From Sulfitobacter sp. BSw21498 (GTDB lineage: Bacteria > Pseudomonadota > Alphaproteobacteria > Rhodobacterales > Rhodobacteraceae), in assembly GCF_006064855.1 (NCBI RefSeq), contig NZ_CP040753.1:2902501-2966500 (forward strand): a DNA stretch of 64,000 nt, read 5' to 3'. Below the pieces are notes generated by a model, which was not told the DNA's origin, ran no database searches, and worked only from the letters and a program-made list of their open reading frames with translations. Below are positions 61,020 through 64,000 of this stretch, in pieces. Position numbers and translations under genes: made by a program. Each line of letters begins with the position of its first letter. Within the stretch, counting starts at the first letter, position 1.

Positions 61020-61375
61020 GGGGCAATTCCTTCCGCGATAGCTGCGGTGGCCATGCCATTGGGGCTGGTCACACGCAAGGTCGTCAATTTGGCACCGCGA
61101 CCGGCGACGCGCAATGCGGCGGCCTCGGCAAGTGATCCTGTCCCGAACCGCGCCTGAATGCGCGGCGAAACGGTACATGTCGGGATATCCGCAATATCGG
61201 CTTCCGACAGTTCTATCAGCGGTAACCCCATACTGTCGGCAAAGCGTCGCAGCGCCGGTGTCACCTTGATCGCCAGCGTCGCCAGCGTGTCCGGCGTGCG
61301 CCGCGTCAGCGCCAGTGCAGCGTGTACATCCGCCTCGGTCGCGTTTGCCCGCATCCCTATGCCTGCAACGATCAT
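61016..61375 (-). CDS. cobE: cobalamin biosynthesis protein CobE
   Basis: The 119-residue protein matches CobE, related to the C-terminal part of CbiG ([21 protein letters not shown], then [18 protein letters not shown]). It is linked to the ring-contraction stage of the aerobic pathway, though its exact reaction is not settled. The ATG at 61375 gives an ATGA overlap with the cobL stop; an upstream ATG at 61390 is less fitting. Confidence 0.88.
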   Translation of the reverse strand: MIVAGIGMRANATEADVHAALALTRRTPDTLATLAIKVTPALRRFADSMGLPLIELSEADIADIPTCTVSPRIQARFGTGSLAEAAALRVAGRGAKLTTLRVTSPNGMATAAIAEGIAP

Positions 61376-62568
61376 CGGGTCACGCTCCATTGCAGTTGCG
61401 GGCGGCTTGGCTGCCAGCCCTGCATCGTCCCCAAGGGCGCGGCCTGCGCCAGATCGATCCGCAGCAATTGCCCGCCGTGCATCCCGTGCCAGCGGATGAG
61501 CAAGGCTTGCGTCTCAAGGGCGACGGCATTGGCCACCAGCCGCGTGCCCGGCGTGATCCTGTCCCAGATCGCCTGCAACACATCCTCGGTCGCGCCGCCT
61601 CCCAGAAAGACAGCAGCGGGCAGGGGCAGATCGGCCAGCGCATAGGGGGCCGTGCCATGCACGCAGCGCATCCGGTCCGCCAGACCAAACCGGCGGTTGT
61701 TCTCGATGATATTTTCGCACCGGCTTTCGCGCGGCTCTATGGCGATAGACTGCGCAGCAGGAGCGGCGAGACACCATTCAACAGAGACAGAGCCGGACCC
61801 CGCCCCCACATCCCACAACAGCTCTCGCGCACGTGGCGCAAGGGCGGCCAGTGTCAGCGCGCGCATCGGCGATTTGGTAATCTGGCTGTCGTGGGCAAAA
61901 AGCCCCTCGGGCCGACCCGGTGCGTGGCTTAATCCTGCGCCACCCGACACCGCGATCGCCACCACCACAGGGGCGGCGATGCCGCCCAAGTCAAACGTCG
62001 CGGCATCGGCCTCGCGCAGAACTTCGCGCGGACCGCCAAGCGCTTCCATCACCGTCAGGCGGGACGCGCCCAAACCCTGCTCTGTTAAATACTCAGCCAG
62101 CGCCGCAGGGGCAGCACCGTCGCGCAGCGTGCAGATCAACCGCGCGCCTTCGGCCAGATGGGGCAGCAACACCTCGAACGGGGCAGCGTGCAGGCCCATG
62201 GTCGTGACCTCCTCCAACCGCCAACCAAGCCGCGCGGCGGCGAGCGTCATGCAGGACGGCGCGGGAAAGCAGCGCCATTCCGACGGGTCCAGCACCTGCG
62301 CCAGCGTACCGCCCACGCCGTGCCAGAACGGATCGCCCGAGGCCAGCACGACAACAGCGCTCCCGCGATGCTCTAGCACCGGTTCCACGCTGAACGGCAG
62401 CGGCCATTCACGCCCCCGCGCGCCTGCGTCGCATAAGCTGAGATGCCGCGGCCCGCCAAAGATCAGCTCCGCCTCGGCCAGCGCCTTTCGGCTTGCATCC
62501 GTCAACGCCCCAAGGCCATCTTCGCCCAGACCAATCAGGGTCACCCACGCAGCAACAGGATCACCCAT
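61372..62568 (-). CDS. cobL: precorrin-6Y C5,15-methyltransferase (decarboxylating)
   Basis: The 398-residue fusion enzyme has an N-terminal methylase domain ([20 protein letters not shown]) and a C-terminal decarboxylating methyltransferase domain ([19 protein letters not shown], residues about 240-395). It methylates C5 and C15 and decarboxylates the acetate arm. The start codon at 62568 shares bases with the start of cobK on the other strand (CATG). Confidence 0.93.
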   Translation of the reverse strand: MGDPVAAWVTLIGLGEDGLGALTDASRKALAEAELIFGGPRHLSLCDAGARGREWPLPFSVEPVLEHRGSAVVVLASGDPFWHGVGGTLAQVLDPSEWRCFPAPSCMTLAAARLGWRLEEVTTMGLHAAPFEVLLPHLAEGARLICTLRDGAAPAALAEYLTEQGLGASRLTVMEALGGPREVLREADAATFDLGGIAAPVVVAIAVSGGAGLSHAPGRPEGLFAHDSQITKSPMRALTLAALAPRARELLWDVGAGSGSVSVEWCLAAPAAQSIAIEPRESRCENIIENNRRFGLADRMRCVHGTAPYALADLPLPAAVFLGGGATEDVLQAIWDRITPGTRLVANAVALETQALLIRWHGMHGGQLLRIDLAQAAPLGTMQGWQPSRPQLQWSVTR

Positions 62569-63316
62569 GACGCGCACCCTCATTCTTGGCGGCACGACAG
62601 AGGCATCCAGCCTCGCGCGCGCTCTGGCCCAACGTGGCGATGATGCGCTGTTCAGCTATGCCGGACGCACGGCGGCCCCCGTGGTGCAGCCGTTGCCCAC
62701 CCGCGTTGGTGGCTTTGGTGGCGTGACCGGATTGCTCGATTTCATCGCGCAAGATAACATCACCCGCATAATCGACGCGACCCATCCTTTCGCCGCACAG
62801 ATGAGCCGCAACGCCCATGCCGCCTGCACGCAGGCCGGTATCCCGCTGGCCGCGTTTGAGCGTGCCCCGTGGCGCGAGACCGCCGCCGACACCTGGACCC
62901 ATCTGCCCGATATCGAAGCCGCCGCCGCATCCTTGCCGCAGACCCCGACGCGGGTCTTTTTGGCCATCGGCAAGCAGGCGTTGCCCGTCTTTGCCGACCA
63001 TCCCCAACACCACTATCTGCTGCGGCTGGTGGACCAGCCCGACGCGCCGCTGCCCCTGCCACACACGACCGTAACTCTCGCCCGAGGGCCGTTCGACGTG
63101 GCCGGAGACATCGCCCTGCTGCGCGACCACGGGACCGAGCTGATCATCGCCAAGAACGCCGGCGGCACGGGGGCAGAGGCCAAGCTCATCGCCGCGCGCG
63201 AACTGGGGCTGCGCGTGCTGATGATCCAGCGCCCCGCAGTGCCAGCCCGCACGAGCTTTGCGCAGCTCGACGATATCTTGGCGTGGCTCGATCATTCGGC
63301 AGACCGTGGCGTGTAA
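62567..63316 (+). CDS. cobK: precorrin-6A reductase
   Basis: The 249-residue enzyme starts TRTLILGGTTEASSLARAL, a Rossmann fold for NADPH, and carries IIDATHPFAAQMS and TELIIAKNAGGTGAEAKL, all CobK signatures. It reduces precorrin-6A to 6B, between CobF and CobL. It is the only plus-strand gene in this cob cluster. Its start overlaps cobL and its end overlaps cobJ, both on the other strand. Confidence 0.93.
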   Translation: MTRTLILGGTTEASSLARALAQRGDDALFSYAGRTAAPVVQPLPTRVGGFGGVTGLLDFIAQDNITRIIDATHPFAAQMSRNAHAACTQAGIPLAAFERAPWRETAADTWTHLPDIEAAAASLPQTPTRVFLAIGKQALPVFADHPQHHYLLRLVDQPDAPLPLPHTTVTLARGPFDVAGDIALLRDHGTELIIAKNAGGTGAEAKLIAARELGLRVLMIQRPAVPARTSFAQLDDILAWLDHSADRGV

Positions 63317-64000
63317 ATATGTGTCCCGACGCGGCGGGTATCGGCGTTGCCCACGATCACAACCGTGCGCATATCGGCCATCTCTGGCGTCGCTTCGGCC
63401 AGCGTGACGGTGCGCAAGGTCTCGTCGGGATGGCTCACGTTTCGCGCGAAAGAGATCAAGGTCTCTGGCCCGCAGGCCTCGCGCAAAATCTCTAGGGCAG
63501 TGGCGAACTGATGCGGACGCGAGGCCGAGCGCGGGTTGTAGAACGCCATGGCAAAGCCCGCTTCGCCTGCCAGCCGCAACCGCTTTTCGATCAGCGACCA
63601 AGGCTTCAGGTTATCTGACAGGTTGATCGCGCAGAAATCATGCCCGAGCGGTGCCCCAAGTCGTGCCGCCGCCGCCAGCATCGCGGTGATGCCGGGCAGG
63701 ATGCGAATGTCGGTCGCCAGCCAGTCCTTCGGACCTTTCTCCAGCGCCTCGAACAGGGCAGAGGCCATGGCAAACACCCCCGGATCGCCCGAAGAGACCA
63801 CCACCACACGGTGCCCCGCTGCCGCCATCTCAAGCGCATGGGCGGCGCGGTCCAGCTCTACACGGTTGTCGCTTTCATGCTGGGTCAGCCCGTCCCGCGG
63901 CGTGATCCGGCGCACATACGGGATATAGCCGACGATATCGGTCGCTTCGTCCACGGTGGCACGCACCTCGGGTGTTACCAGCGCCTCGTCACCGGGGCCA
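63292..64000 (-). CDS. cobJ: precorrin-3B C17-methyltransferase (5' end off window)
   Basis: The C-terminal part, about 235 residues, is present and the start lies beyond the window edge; reading to the edge continues as GPGDEALVTPEVRATVDEAT. CobJ signatures are VVSSGDPGVFAMASALFE, ILPGITAMLAAAARLGAPL and the FYNPRSASRPHQ segment. It contracts the ring by C17 methylation. It is convergent with cobK and overlaps its end by 25 bases. Confidence 0.92.
   Translation of the reverse strand, partial: GPGDEALVTPEVRATVDEATDIVGYIPYVRRITPRDGLTQHESDNRVELDRAAHALEMAAAGHRVVVVSSGDPGVFAMASALFEALEKGPKDWLATDIRILPGITAMLAAAARLGAPLGHDFCAINLSDNLKPWSLIEKRLRLAGEAGFAMAFYNPRSASRPHQFATALEILREACGPETLISFARNVSHPDETLRTVTLAEATPEMADMRTVVIVGNADTRRVGTHIYTPRSAE

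Overview
The window looks like a chromosomal segment from an alphaproteobacterium of the Rhodobacteraceae (Roseobacter group); the genus cannot be fixed from sequence alone. The grounds are a 23S-5S-initiator-tRNA rRNA operon tail with an enlarged helix-9 region in 23S, a compact dnaA-dnaN-recF-gyrB block beside rpsT, the aerobic (Cob-type) cobalamin pathway, and a short RNA element before serC of the type known from Rhodobacterales.

Layout. 1-3517: end of an rRNA operon (spacer, 23S, 5S, tRNA-fMet, terminator). 3500-5210: eroded serine-recombinase tail and an intact IS3-family element. 5364-13320: a nitrilase-family hydrolase, a broken histidine kinase, then an operon of lipid A phosphoethanolamine transferase, diacylglycerol kinase, response regulator and sensor kinase. 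A second IS3-family element sits exactly on the kinase stop codon. 13934-23011: a LuxR-type regulator faces a run of exported proteins (a 1399-residue repeat protein, two small secreted proteins, an SH3 protein), followed by a bactofilin and an unknown protein. 23224-28411: a BaeSR-like two-component system, a small exported Cys protein, a YHYH-domain protein and a patatin-like lipoprotein. 28792-30966: LysR regulator divergent from an MFS transporter. 31230-38883: gyrB, LysE-type exporter, recF, dnaN, dnaA and rpsT, all on the minus strand. 39052-43734: enoyl-CoA hydratase, mutM, ubiE, ubiB and an XRE-cupin regulator. 43841-49023: threonine catabolism (kbl-tdh) and serine synthesis (serC-serA). 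49274-53329: polysaccharide glycosyltransferases. 53517-56380: copper ATPase and CueR-like regulator. 56390-64000: cobalamin synthesis with a cobalamin riboswitch, cut by the window end inside cobJ.

How genes work together. EptA releases diacylglycerol when it decorates lipid A; DgkA recycles that lipid, and the adjacent two-component system probably controls both through a PmrA-like direct repeat before eptA. The BaeSR-like pair appears to share an 11-bp-phased repeat motif with the promoter of the small Cys protein just downstream, which suggests one regulon containing the exported Cys and YHYH proteins. CopA and CueR form a copper efflux switch with a 19-bp-spacer promoter. The cob genes are translationally coupled by ATGA overlaps, while the riboswitch precedes the CbiM-like transporter gene and cobF.

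The least explained parts, and the best candidates for undescribed biology, are the exported-repeat-protein cluster at 15306-21736 and the two-component/Cys/YHYH module at 23184-27201.
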